In this document: in pieces, positions 29,901 to 37,651 of the stretch
Position numbering within the stretch: the first letter of the stretch is position 1
Layout: each line of letters opens with the position of its first letter
Position numbers and translations under genes: made by a program
Notes under the pieces: generated by a model
Told to the model about the DNA's origin: nothing
The model's input: only the letters and a program-made list of their open reading frames with translations
Database searches by the model: none
Source: Thalassomonas haliotis
GTDB taxonomy: Bacteria; Pseudomonadota; Gammaproteobacteria; Enterobacterales; Alteromonadaceae
Direction: 5' to 3'
DNA: 64,000 nt
Assembly: GCF_028657945.1 (NCBI RefSeq)
Contig: NZ_CP059693.1
Location: 558,001 to 622,000 of the forward strand

Positions 29901-30239
29901 AATCAAATGGTGGCCAGCGAGTTACTGACCAATATGCAGGCCAGTGTCATCATTGCCGACAATGGCCAGAAGGCGATAGAGTCGCTGGCGGAGCATGAAG
30001 TGGATGTGATCCTGATGGATATCCAGATGCCGGTGATGGATGGTTTAACCGCAACCAAACAAATACGTTCGCAGGATAAGTATCGCGAGCTGCCTATTAT
30101 CGCCATGACGGCGCATGCCAGGGATGAAGATCGCGAGAAAAGTTTTGCGGTCGGTATGAATAAGCATATTTCCAAGCCGGTAAAAGTGGATGTGCTGCGC
30201 CGCTCAATTCTTGAAGTGGTAAAAAGCGTAGCGGTTTAA
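26961..30239 (+). CDS. Hybrid sensor histidine kinase with receiver domain
   Basis: Membrane kinase of 1092 aa, with a TTG start preceded by AAGG. Helix 1 at about 13-34, a ~310-aa periplasmic sensor (probably a double Cache fold), helix 2 at about 345-368, a coiled coil, a PAS domain (about 450-565), then HisKA with the H-box FLANMSHEIRTPINA. The HATPase has NLLNNAVKF, DTGIGI and GGSGLGLSIC. A region of about 805-925 resembles a receiver but lacks the usual acidic pocket. The C-terminal receiver is intact (LLVEDNLVNQ, DVILMDIQMPVMDG, TAHARD, SKPV). No Hpt domain is present, so phosphate must go to a separate Hpt protein. The signal is unknown. It ends in a 4-bp tail-to-tail overlap with the next gene. 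Confidence 0.92.
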   Translation: MPYQGSKNKVFSRYNTAVLIVFFVIAVAALTVASFRYFNELNLHEQRLLADLSRQANSLNIKLQQSVQAITGIQRFANYYLQYPQELNVKPPRFIQEGKQYYLDMPAHDVVHQGKLLSGNITGTGFVKSFDLPMKQELAMASALTPAFVTAHKINPDATWFYYLSINRFINLYPWLGRSNWRYTDKLLASGNVYQIKKAGLNNKKFYWSPPFRDTASKSMKVSLGTGIYRDQQFIGALVMDMDLESMQKSLPELSSPEHGMVLINEKKEVLTYKSQESEEVSVGLSWSDIIPEEIAALTAAEFDQLADSAKVGQWLVQKHSLEVNGWTLLKFQPYHDFTSPVFDNFVFIFSVLFTGLMAFLGLVYFMTRTTFIKPATEFISHIENCAQGDPGKVKPTADWLHWFQIVEDIFSQNRSLLQQLKEQNAVLDSRVSEKTQALLEKSEQHQRDYALLRSVMNAIPELIIFNDPSGQLIGCNRAFEKFVSQSEFGMLGQQAHQLLPLALGEVMHELARLPNPDNEINGHQRIIKSGELTFELFSGNFFSETGIELGSISIFRDVTSQYAIQSALQQAKEQAEEANEAKSQFLANMSHEIRTPINAIQGMMSLLAKTRLNSHQQHYLDSAANAASSLLHLIEQLLDLSKIEAGKMVISREKTDLDLMVDKALKLNVILANKKNLPVTVDIQADVPRFVETDEMRLVQVLVNLLNNAVKFTHEGTVSLSVELTRQSKNQLWILFRVKDTGIGIEADKQGKLFDAFSQADESMTREYGGSGLGLSICQEIVTLLGGSIRLQSRFGQGSEFSFELPFSRVDSGEAKQEVMQDITLCTLGFALPESLLAVIEDIGWQHREIECIEMLDSLNRQQVLLLESEYLVTTCDEFVREISAKSRKNLLLLGVCQPMLTEITEQTSQQLDKLKIPYLLLEKPLYRNSLHALVAHFQQQPQLTAQVEEADVKTLIEEAADSLDLTGIRVLLVEDNLVNQMVASELLTNMQASVIIADNGQKAIESLAEHEVDVILMDIQMPVMDGLTATKQIRSQDKYRELPIIAMTAHARDEDREKSFAVGMNKHISKPVKVDVLRRSILEVVKSVAV

Positions 30240-31264
30240 GGAATAATCGTTTCGGTCTGGGTTTCTGTCTCCACCCGGAGTTGCTCTTGCTGCTGTTTCT
30301 CTTCGGCCGGCAAGGCTTGCGGGTGATAAATCTCGGTGGTATAGCGCCCCTGAAGGATAGCCTGCTCCGATTCGGGGGCGATCACGCCAAGTTTTAGCAG
30401 TGTCGGCCCTGCGGGTTCTGCCAGCACATAAGTCAGGTTGTCTTCTGTGATGGTCATTTCTCCCGCCATAAACGGAATATTGATGCCGATAAAGGCATGT
30501 TGATCAATATAGATCATCAGCATTTTAATTCTCGGCATCAGGGTGCGCAATAAAGCGGCGGTTAAGGTCAGTTTGCTGTCGCAGTCTCCCTGGTTTTGCC
30601 ACAATAACTTTAACGGCGGATTAAAACCGGCGCCGGAGGAGGTAACCCTGGACTCCAGTGTTGAATAGGGAATGTTTTGTACAAAACTCAGGACATATTC
30701 TGTTACCTGGCGGATATTGCGGATGGAAACCTTGTCCAGTATTAACTGCTTCATCGGTCTGAGATCCTCGATGGAAGCGTCGGCGATGCTGACATGATCC
30801 GGCTTCACGCCGCGGATCAGGTCGTGGCTGGTGAAGCTGTGGTAAAAGTTTTCTGTTAAATATTGCCTGAAAAAATCCTGCTCTAACTTTGCCAGCTGGC
30901 GATAGGCCGCTTCGACTTTGTCGCTGTCCCTGCCTTTGATATCAATATAACTGTTGCCCTGCTGCTGGCGAAAGTAAACCTGTACACCTTTTATCGGTTC
31001 TTTACGCAAATGCTTGCGGATGGCCTTGTGGACATTTTTTTCCGCCAATTCGTTTTTATAGGCGCGAAAATGCCGGAAACGTTCGAACAGGGCGGCTTTA
31101 GTGAGCTGGAAGTCGAGCGACTGCACTTGCCGCTGATGATCTTGCCACTGGTAATGGAACTGAAAATTGTCGTCCTGCTCCTGGCGATTGAACTTTAACT
31201 GCTCTGCGAAACAATTGCCGGTGATTACCAGGTTCAGCCAGAAGAAAAATTTAAAACTATGCAC
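30236..31264 (-). CDS. Exported transglutaminase-like protein
   Basis: A 342-aa protein with a signal peptide (FKFFFWLNLVITGNCFA). The C-terminal half resembles a transglutaminase/cysteine-protease core: a cysteine in QGDCDSKLTLTAALLRTL, in the usual GxCxx-x-A/T helix, a histidine about 45 residues later in IDQHAFIGINIP, and an acidic residue in YVLAEPAGP. This order (Cys, His, Asp/Glu) fits the fold. The N-terminal half is basic and charged without a known domain. The function is unknown; peptide or cell-wall processing is only a guess. It is convergent with the hybrid kinase, with overlapping stops. Confidence 0.6.
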   Translation of the reverse strand: MHSFKFFFWLNLVITGNCFAEQLKFNRQEQDDNFQFHYQWQDHQRQVQSLDFQLTKAALFERFRHFRAYKNELAEKNVHKAIRKHLRKEPIKGVQVYFRQQQGNSYIDIKGRDSDKVEAAYRQLAKLEQDFFRQYLTENFYHSFTSHDLIRGVKPDHVSIADASIEDLRPMKQLILDKVSIRNIRQVTEYVLSFVQNIPYSTLESRVTSSGAGFNPPLKLLWQNQGDCDSKLTLTAALLRTLMPRIKMLMIYIDQHAFIGINIPFMAGEMTITEDNLTYVLAEPAGPTLLKLGVIAPESEQAILQGRYTTEIYHPQALPAEEKQQQEQLRVETETQTETIIP

Positions 31265-31421
31265 AGTACAAGGTGTTACCTTTTCTATACTTAACTTATT
31301 AACCCTAACGTAATTTTATTAATTAAGACAGCAATTCACCAGATTTGGCTTTACATTTAGCGATAAAAAGATATATTTAAAACAAGTGTTTTAATCGTGT
31401 GTTTTATTTTGGAGAGGTTTT

Positions 31422-33203
31422 GTGGCTGATTATCAGGTTCCCCTAAAAGATATGAGTTTTTTGTTGTATGACGTTTTTGATACAGAGGCGTTATGGCAAA
31501 AATTACCTAAGCTGGCAGAGCATGTTGATCGCGAAACGGCGGACGCTATTTTACAAGAATGTGCCAAAATCGCCGAGCAGGAAATTGCGCCGATTGCCCG
31601 CCAGGGGGACGAAACCGGTGTCAGTTTCGATAACGGCGTAGTATCAACCGCACCCGGTTATCAGCAGGCGTTTAATACCTATGCCGAAGGAGGCTGGACC
31701 GCTTTAGGCGGCGATCCTGAATACGGCGGCATGGGCATGCCGAAAATGATCACTTCCCTGCACGAAGAAATGTTATGTTCGGCGGATATCTCTTTTTCAC
31801 TTTATCCCGGTTTAACCGCAGGTGCGGGTTTGTCTTTGGCCAAACACGGCAGCGAGGCATTAAAAGAGAAATACTTAACCCGCATGTATGCCGGTGAGTG
31901 GGCGGCAAGTATGTGTCTGACCGAAGCCCATGCCGGCTCGGACTTGGGCATCATACGTACTAAGGCGGTACCGCAGGAAGACGGCAGTTACCGCATCACA
32001 GGCAATAAAATATTTATCACCGGCGGCGAGCACGACCTAACCGAAAATATTGTCCATTTGGTGCTGGCCAAGTTACCCGACGCTCCGGCGGGACCAAGAG
32101 GCATTTCGTTATTTTTAGTGCCCAAAATCAAGGCTGACGATGACGGCAACCTGGGTGAAGCCAATGGCGTCAGCTGTGGTTCGATTGAGCATAAAATGGG
32201 CATCCATGCTTCGGCCACCTGTGTTATGAACTTTGATGATGCCCAGGGATATTTGATCGGCGACATCAACAAAGGCCTGGCCTGTATGTTTACCATGATG
32301 AATTTTGAGCGCATCGGGGTTGGTATCCAGGGCATAGGGGCTGCGGTGCGTTCATACCAAAATGCGCTGGAATATGCCAAAGACCGTCTTCAGGGGCGTT
32401 CGGCAACCGGCGCCAAAAACAGCGACAAAGAAGCCGACTCTATTATGGTGCATGGCGATGTTCGTCGTATGCTGATGAATATGAAGGCGTTAAACGAAGG
32501 CTCGCGGGCGTTATCCACTTATATCGCCATGCAGCTCGATATTGCCACCTATGGCGAAGGCGAAGCGCAACAAAAAGGCGAAAACCTGGCGGCGCTGATG
32601 ACGCCGTTAGCCAAAGCGTTCTTCACCGATTTAGGTTTTGAAAGCACGGTTAATGGTCAGCAGATCTTTGGCGGCCACGGTTATATCCGCGAATGGGGAC
32701 AGGAGCAGCTGGTACGCGACGCCCGTATTGCCCAGATTTATGAAGGCACCAATGGTATCCAGGCCATGGATTTGCTGGCGAGAAAAGTTGCCGGTTCTAA
32801 CGGCAAGCTGATGCAGATATTCCTGGATGAAGTACAGGCTTATATCCGGGAGACAAGGGATGACAAGATGTCTGAGTTTATCACGCCGCTGACATCTGCT
32901 GTAGATGATTTGGCCGAGCTGAGCCAATATCTGCTGGATAAAGCCGGGCAGGACGCCAATGAATTAGGCTCTTCCGCTAACGATTATCTTCATGTCTTTG
33001 GCTATACCGCCATGGCTTATATCTGGGCGCGTATGGCGCAACAGGCGCTGAATAAACTCGACAGCGGCGATGACTTTTACCAAAGCAAGCTACATACCGC
33101 CCGGTATTACTTCGCGCGCGTATTACCGCGCCGGATTTCATTGATCGCAACCGCCAAGTCAGGCAGCCAGTCCTTGTTTGCCCTGGATGAAGAATTGTTT
33201 TAA
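31422..33203 (+). CDS. Acyl-CoA dehydrogenase (long, DmdC-like type)
   Basis: FAD enzyme of 593 aa, longer than classical acyl-CoA dehydrogenases (~380) because of an added C-terminal helical domain (about 470-593), as in the DmdC/FadE-like group. The start is GTG preceded by GGAGAGG. Motifs: CLTEAHAGSDLG (FAD/substrate site), FITGGEHDL, GGHGYIREWGQEQLVRDARI, and the catalytic glutamate in QIYEGTNGIQAMDLLARK. Likely role: the first dehydrogenation of a fatty acyl-CoA, or methylmercaptopropionyl-CoA if it is a true DmdC. No dmdB/dmdD neighbours support the latter, so I keep the general name. Confidence 0.9.
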   Translation: MADYQVPLKDMSFLLYDVFDTEALWQKLPKLAEHVDRETADAILQECAKIAEQEIAPIARQGDETGVSFDNGVVSTAPGYQQAFNTYAEGGWTALGGDPEYGGMGMPKMITSLHEEMLCSADISFSLYPGLTAGAGLSLAKHGSEALKEKYLTRMYAGEWAASMCLTEAHAGSDLGIIRTKAVPQEDGSYRITGNKIFITGGEHDLTENIVHLVLAKLPDAPAGPRGISLFLVPKIKADDDGNLGEANGVSCGSIEHKMGIHASATCVMNFDDAQGYLIGDINKGLACMFTMMNFERIGVGIQGIGAAVRSYQNALEYAKDRLQGRSATGAKNSDKEADSIMVHGDVRRMLMNMKALNEGSRALSTYIAMQLDIATYGEGEAQQKGENLAALMTPLAKAFFTDLGFESTVNGQQIFGGHGYIREWGQEQLVRDARIAQIYEGTNGIQAMDLLARKVAGSNGKLMQIFLDEVQAYIRETRDDKMSEFITPLTSAVDDLAELSQYLLDKAGQDANELGSSANDYLHVFGYTAMAYIWARMAQQALNKLDSGDDFYQSKLHTARYYFARVLPRRISLIATAKSGSQSLFALDEELF

Positions 33204-33228
33204 TCAAGATTATTTTTGATGAATGACA

Positions 33229-33264
33229 AAACCCGTTATAGCTGATGTTATAGCGGGTTTTTAT
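33229..33264 (+). terminator. Terminator of the acyl-CoA dehydrogenase gene
   Basis: AAACCCGTTATA (33229-33240) pairs with TATAGCGGGTTT (33249-33260), with one G-U pair, followed by T. Array C starts at its end. Confidence 0.85.
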
Positions 33265-33390
33265 ATACAGGACGTATGGTATGAAGCGAAAGCAGGGATG
33301 CTTAGGAGCATTATATACAGGACGTATGGTATGAAGCGAAAGCAGGGATGCTTAGGAGCATCATATGCAGGACGTATGGTATAAGCTGAA
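33261..33390 (+). repeat. 50-bp tandem repeat, array C
   Basis: Two units (33261-33310, 33311-33360) are identical over 50 bp, and a third (from 33361) decays after about 22 bp. The layout parallels the 52-bp arrays after amt and mdh: TACAGGACGTAT, then GCGA at the same distance, then AGGGATG and AGGAGCA, with 1-2 bp indels. It starts at the terminator T-run and follows the gene direction. In the third unit one base change turns ATATACAGG into ATATGCAGG and creates an ATG. Confidence 0.85.
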
Positions 33391-33517
33391 ATGTCTGACA
33401 GCATTGATATTCGCCTGGCTTATTCTATCCGGTGGCCATTGCTTGCTTTTAGCTGTTTATTCCCTGATATTATTTATCCACAAACATTTACCAAAAATTA
33501 AGCTTAACAGGGACTAA
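33365..33517 (+). CDS. Possible 50-aa membrane peptide arising in the repeat
   Basis: An ATG created in the third repeat unit is preceded by AGGAG at 7 nt, the conserved AGGAGC of the repeat. The frame stays open for 50 codons and stops 1 bp before the GST-like gene. The peptide is hydrophobic (LTALIFAWLILSGGHCLLLA, then VYSLILFI), with a basic end (HKHLPKIKLNR), so it could span the membrane. Against it: it is short, has no known homologue I can name, and begins in repetitive DNA. Otherwise the 315-bp gap holds only the terminator and the repeat. Confidence 0.35.
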   Translation: MQDVWYKLKCLTALIFAWLILSGGHCLLLAVYSLILFIHKHLPKIKLNRD

Positions 33518-33518
33518 C

Positions 33519-34088
33519 ATGCAATTACTGGGATCAACGACCTCACCTTTTGTTCGCCGGATACGTTTATATTTGCACGGGCAGGATTATGAATTTATCA
33601 ACCTGGATATTTTTGCCCCTGATGACAGGGCGACCTTAACTGCTAATAACCCCGCCTTGAAAGTGCCGGTATTGATTGACGAAGGGAAAAATATCTATGA
33701 CTCCCGGGTGATATACCGTTACCTGGCACACAAGTTTGGCCACCGGCAGCTGAGTTGGGAGCAGGAAAATTTACTTACCCTGATCGACGCCGCCAATGAT
33801 TCTCTGGTCACTATGCTGATATCACAACGTTCCGGTTTTGATGTCAGTGAAGACAAATTACTGTTTAAACTACAAAACGAAAGGGTCAGTGAAGTATTGG
33901 CTAGGCTGGATGAGCAAGTGGCGGCCGGTAATTTCGGCCAATGGCGCTATCCGGCAATATGTTTATTCTGTTTATTGGACTGGGTGAACTTTCGCTCTTT
34001 GTTTGACTTTAGCCAGCTGCCTCACTTAATGGCCTTTTATCAAAACAGCCTGCAGCAAGCGGGTATCGAAGAAACCGATCCCCGTTAA
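33519..34088 (+). CDS. Glutathione S-transferase-like protein
   Basis: A 189-aa protein with an N-terminal thioredoxin-fold GST domain (MQLLGSTTSPFVRRIRLYLH; the S/T-S-P-F-x-R-R motif; cis-Pro in ALKVPVLID; DSRVIYRYLA for the gamma-glutamyl contact) and a short, diverged C-terminal helical domain. The ATG follows AGGGA. Many proteobacterial relatives have no proven substrate. A serine in GSTTSPF could act in catalysis. Single gene; convergent with the next one. Confidence 0.8.
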   Translation: MQLLGSTTSPFVRRIRLYLHGQDYEFINLDIFAPDDRATLTANNPALKVPVLIDEGKNIYDSRVIYRYLAHKFGHRQLSWEQENLLTLIDAANDSLVTMLISQRSGFDVSEDKLLFKLQNERVSEVLARLDEQVAAGNFGQWRYPAICLFCLLDWVNFRSLFDFSQLPHLMAFYQNSLQQAGIEETDPR

Positions 34089-34130
34089 TATTGGTCAAGG
34101 GTTTTGATTGTCAAAGCTTTTAAAGAGAGG

Positions 34131-34895
34131 CTAGAAAGAATATGTGGTGCCAATCAGCGCCATATTGAAGGTATTGTTTTCAATCAGGGGGCTGGTGATT
34201 TGCGAGCCGATGGAGGTGGTGGTTATGGCGCCGATCATTTTCCAGCGGCTGCTCAAGTCAAAGGTACCGATAAGCCCCAGGGTTTTGTTGGTACTGAGCT
34301 CATTAATCTCTAACGCGGTATCTTCCACCGGGTAATAACTTTGAATAATGTCTTTATCCAGGGTTTCTATTTTTGCGGTCACGGAAATATCAAAATTGTT
34401 AAATGACCAGATAGAGTATGATCCCTGCAGGAAGAATTTGTTGCCCAGATCATGTTCAAGGCGTTCGGTTAAGAAGCCACTTTGTACACTCAGGCGCTTG
34501 CCCTGATAGCTGACATTTAATTGGGATAATGGCTGGGCTGTGTTGTCCTGCAAGACCTGCTTTTCAAGAAAGTTGGCGTCAGAAGTTATGGCGGCAGACA
34601 TGGCTTCCGGACGAAAGTCTATGCTGTTGGGGTTCCATGACCAGCTATCGGTTAAGTTGTTTTTGAATTTAAGGCGCTGCTTGCCGATATCCGGTGTCAG
34701 CAGGGTCGAGTCCAGGTATTTTTCCGGTAGGTTCACCGGGTTTTTTTTCGGGGTGCTGCTGGCAGAGTCGATGCTTTTTTGAATGCTGAGCAGGGAATGG
34801 TTTGTGGTAAGATCAAGTTTTTCGGGTAACACTTGTGCCGCTGCACCGTAAGATAGCACAGTAAAGCCTGTTATTGAGAGCACTAATAACTTCAT
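34131..34895 (-). CDS. Exported protein of unknown function, possible outer-membrane barrel
   Basis: A 254-aa protein with a signal peptide (LLVLSITGFTVLSYGAAAQ). The first third is polar; from about residue 125 alternating hydrophobic strands appear (LSQLNVSYQGKRLSVQSGFL, NKFFLQGSYSIWSF), and the chain ends in TTYSF, an aromatic C-terminal residue as needed for BAM recognition. This pattern suggests a small beta-barrel. I recognise no family. The 263-bp gap upstream (34896-35158) shows a promoter-like TATACT (near 35131) belonging to plsC. Confidence 0.55.
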   Translation of the reverse strand: MKLLVLSITGFTVLSYGAAAQVLPEKLDLTTNHSLLSIQKSIDSASSTPKKNPVNLPEKYLDSTLLTPDIGKQRLKFKNNLTDSWSWNPNSIDFRPEAMSAAITSDANFLEKQVLQDNTAQPLSQLNVSYQGKRLSVQSGFLTERLEHDLGNKFFLQGSYSIWSFNNFDISVTAKIETLDKDIIQSYYPVEDTALEINELSTNKTLGLIGTFDLSSRWKMIGAITTTSIGSQITSPLIENNTFNMALIGTTYSF

Positions 34896-35158
34896 TTTTT
34901 ATTACCCGGATTTGATGTTTTTTTGTTGTCTTTATCATTGTTTGCTTATTTTTCCTGCAAAGTTAACTATAGCTAAGGCTGGTTATTTTGCTTGTCTCAG
35001 GGATAAATTTATTTGCGCTACCAAGATACCGGAAGGGGAAGATCCCGGCGCAGGGGCCGGGTTACCGGGGTAAATACCGGCTCGTCTAAAAGATCTTATT
35101 TTCAGGTTTAGCTCCGGGGTCAATTACATGTATACTTGCCACCTTAATTTATTGCGGG

Positions 35159-35905
35159 ATGATTTTTTTGTTAGCAGTTATTCGACTCGTGCTATTGGCT
35201 TTAGGCTTAGTGTTACTATCTGTTGTTGCAACCGTAGGTTCCTTGTTACGGCCGTTTCATCGCAACAATGTTCATTTGGCTTCATTAGCGTTAGGGAAAT
35301 TTTCAAAAATTATCGGTTTGGAAGTGGAAGTCCGTATGCCGGATTCGGTGAAGGCAATGGGGCCGGCGGTGTATATTGCCAATCACCAAAACAGTTACGA
35401 TCTGTTTACCATCAGTGGTGCGGTACCAAAAAATACCGTTAGTGTCGGCAAAAAGAGTTTAAAATGGATCCCTTTCTTCGGGCAAATGTACTGGTTAACC
35501 GGTAATATCCTGATAGACAGAAAAAACAGCAGCAAGGCGATGAATACCATTGCCTTAACCGCGGCAAAGATCCGGGAAAAGAAGTTATCTGTGTGGTTGT
35601 TTCCCGAAGGCACGCGCAGTAACGGGCGTGGGCTGTTGCCTTTTAAAACCGGGGCATTTCGTACCGCAGCACAGGCGGATGTGCCGATTGTGCCGGTATG
35701 TGTCAGCAATTTGCATGGCGTGATCAAATTAAACCGCTGGAATAATGGTAAAATGATCGTTGAATTCCAGGAGCCGATAGAGCTGGACTGTGATAAAAGG
35801 GAGAGCATTCGTTTACTCGCTCAAAAGACCCATGGTCAGATGCTCACAAGGATCAATGAAATCAGCCATGAAGTGGGTACCGAGTTACCGCAACCGAACA
35901 AATAA
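35159..35905 (+). CDS. plsC: 1-acyl-sn-glycerol-3-phosphate acyltransferase
   Basis: Inner-membrane enzyme that converts lysophosphatidic to phosphatidic acid. N-terminal hydrophobic segment (LLAVIRLVLLALGLVLLSVV). The HX4D motif is HQNSYD in IANHQNSYDLF; FPEGTRSNGRGLLPFKTGAF holds the glycerol-3-phosphate-binding EGTR; VPIVPVCVSN is the fourth block. 248 aa, as in E. coli (245). It is followed after 15 bp by rraB. Confidence 0.94.
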   Translation: MIFLLAVIRLVLLALGLVLLSVVATVGSLLRPFHRNNVHLASLALGKFSKIIGLEVEVRMPDSVKAMGPAVYIANHQNSYDLFTISGAVPKNTVSVGKKSLKWIPFFGQMYWLTGNILIDRKNSSKAMNTIALTAAKIREKKLSVWLFPEGTRSNGRGLLPFKTGAFRTAAQADVPIVPVCVSNLHGVIKLNRWNNGKMIVEFQEPIELDCDKRESIRLLAQKTHGQMLTRINEISHEVGTELPQPNK

Positions 35906-35920
35906 GGTGAGAGAGAAATT

Positions 35921-36271
35921 ATGAATGACGAAGAATTGCAACACTGGCGGGAACACACCGAAGCGTTAATTGCTGAGTTGGTTGAAGACGGCACCAATGA
36001 AGAAGTACATCACACCATAGAGCATCACTTTGCCAGCACCGACTTTGAGTTGCTGGAAAAGGCGGCGGTCACCGCATTTAAAATGGGCTTTGAGGTGGAA
36101 GAGCCGGAAGAGGCAGAACTGGAAAGCGGTGAAAAGGTCTTTGCCTTTGATATTATTACCGAACAGGCGCTTGATTTTGATATTATTTTCGATGAAGCTA
36201 AAACCATGTATCAGCTGGCAAAACAATGCAATGTTGATTACGATGGCTGGGGAACTTATTTTGAAGAATAA
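35921..36271 (+). CDS. rraB: RNase E inhibitor RraB
   Basis: A 116-aa acidic protein of the RraB family (formerly DUF1260), which binds RNase E and changes mRNA turnover. Recognisable are EELQHWREHTEALIAELVEDG at the N-terminus, HHFASTDFELLEKAAVTAFKMGF, and the C-terminal YDGWGTYFEE. E. coli RraB is 138 aa, with a longer acidic tail. It is probably cotranscribed with plsC. Confidence 0.9.
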   Translation: MNDEELQHWREHTEALIAELVEDGTNEEVHHTIEHHFASTDFELLEKAAVTAFKMGFEVEEPEEAELESGEKVFAFDIITEQALDFDIIFDEAKTMYQLAKQCNVDYDGWGTYFEE

Positions 36272-36352
36272 GTTTCGAATACTAAGCCTGGTGGAATAAA
36301 GGTCGCAGCATAAAGGGCTGATCAATCCCAGCACAAGCATAAGGAATTAATT

Positions 36353-36514
36353 ATGGAATGGTTTCATCAACTGTTACAGCCTGCAACTTTGGCTTTGTTG
36401 ATCCCTATCGTGGCCATTATCGGGACTTTTGGCAACAAGGCATTAAAAGCCCATCATGAGCATGTGGAACGACTGGCGAAAATCAACCAGGGAATAGATC
36501 CCGACCGCGAATAA
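36353..36514 (+). CDS. Small single-span membrane protein, 53 aa
   Basis: Starts at an ATG preceded by AAGGA at about 7 nt. One hydrophobic span (LALLIPIVAIIGTFGNKAL) is followed by a charged helix with His and Lys (KAHHEHVERLAKINQGIDP) and a polar end. A strong terminator follows 28 bp later, which supports a real transcription unit with plsC-rraB. Function unknown. Small proteins of this kind occur in other Alteromonadales as far as I recall, but I cannot verify this. Confidence 0.7.
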   Translation: MEWFHQLLQPATLALLIPIVAIIGTFGNKALKAHHEHVERLAKINQGIDPDRE

Positions 36515-36540
36515 GTCAAATAAAATAATCCAGATAAAAA

Positions 36541-36571
36541 CAAAGGCAGCTGGAAGTGCTGCCTTTTTTAT
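36541..36571. terminator. Terminator shared by the small protein gene and cioB
   Basis: AAAGGCAGC (36542-36550) and GCTGCCTTT (36558-36566) pair around TGGAAGT, followed by T; A-rich sequence on the other side allows use from the minus strand. Confidence 0.85.
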
Positions 36572-36615
36572 CTTATCTGCTCACCCCTTCAGGGGACTCT
36601 TTTATAGTCCAGCTT

Positions 36616-36663
36616 AACTCTGGTTTAACTTTGATTCAACTTTGGCTTAGTAATAGTTCAACT
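36616..36663 (-). repeat. 11-bp phased direct repeats at the cioB 3' end
   Basis: The motif (T)AACTtTGG occurs as AACT at 36616, 36627 and 36638, exactly 11 bp apart, with another at 36660 (two periods later, inside the last codons of cioB). Units read TAACTCTGGTT, TAACTTTGATT and CAACTTTGGCT. Confidence 0.5.
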
Positions 36664-37651
36664 TGCTGGCCTTTCCCCAAAATACTTTATAGGAAAAAAT
36701 GGTATAGGCCACTATGGTTGGCAACACCACGACCGCGCCGTAAAAAATAAACTGTAATGACTCCCTGGCGCTGGCTGCCTGCCAGATGGTGAGCTTTTGC
36801 CAGATAATATAAGGAAAATAGCTGTAGGCCAGACCGGCAAAGCACAGGATAAAAACCAGTACTGCACCGGCAAAAGGCAGCCAGCAGCCGTTATCGTCGG
36901 CATGGGGGACTTTGCTCAGGTAAAAACAGCTGACACTGAAGATTATGATAAACAGTAACGGCAAGGGCAGAAAAATAAAGACTTGCGGCAAACCTAACCA
37001 TTTATCGAAAATCTCCGGGCTGATAAAGAGGTTGGTCAGGCAAACGGCTATGATGCCTAAAGCGGTCAGCAGGGCGCTGTAAAAACACCAGCTAGCTGCT
37101 TTCTGCTGTAATTTCCCCGTGGTTTTCATTACCAGCCAGGCGCTGCCGATATAGCAATAACCTGCGGTAACACAAATGGCGCTGAGGGCGGCAAAGGCAT
37201 AACCGGCGCTAGTGTCGCTAAAGCCCATAACATAACGGCCGAGCATATAACCTTGCATTAAAGTGGCGAGCAAGCTGCCGCCTTTAAAGGCCAGATCCCA
37301 GCTTCTTTTGTTTTTGCTGGCGGCCTTGGTGCGAAAATCAAAGGCGACGCCCCTGAGGATCAGTCCGAGCAACATAAAAGTTACCGGTAAGTATAAATGC
37401 TGTAAGACCAGGGAATGGGCCTGGGGGAAGGCGATCAGCAATAAACCTATGGCCAGTACCAGCCAGGTTTCATTGGCATCCCAAAAGGGGCCGATGGAGG
37501 AGATCATGATATCCCGCTGCTGTTGATCTTGCATCGGCAGCAGGACGCCGACCCCGAGATCATAACCGTCGAGCACGGCATAAATTAAAAAAGAAAGGGC
37601 CATTAAAATCACGAAGGCCAGGGGTAACCAGTCGTTTTCAATAAGCGGCAT
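36647..37651 (-). CDS. cioB: Cytochrome bd-type quinol oxidase subunit II, CIO-like
   Basis: Integral membrane subunit of 334 aa with about eight helices (LPLAFVILMALSFLIYAVLDGYDLGVG at the N-terminus). Conserved PFWDANETWLV and FPQAHSLVLQHLYLPV are typical of CydB/CioB. The short length (E. coli CydB 379) fits the cyanide-insensitive oxidase group. With subunit I it oxidises ubiquinol and reduces oxygen without pumping protons. The ATG overlaps the cioA stop by 14 bp. Confidence 0.92.
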   Translation of the reverse strand: MPLIENDWLPLAFVILMALSFLIYAVLDGYDLGVGVLLPMQDQQQRDIMISSIGPFWDANETWLVLAIGLLLIAFPQAHSLVLQHLYLPVTFMLLGLILRGVAFDFRTKAASKNKRSWDLAFKGGSLLATLMQGYMLGRYVMGFSDTSAGYAFAALSAICVTAGYCYIGSAWLVMKTTGKLQQKAASWCFYSALLTALGIIAVCLTNLFISPEIFDKWLGLPQVFIFLPLPLLFIIIFSVSCFYLSKVPHADDNGCWLPFAGAVLVFILCFAGLAYSYFPYIIWQKLTIWQAASARESLQFIFYGAVVVLPTIVAYTIFSYKVFWGKASKLNYY

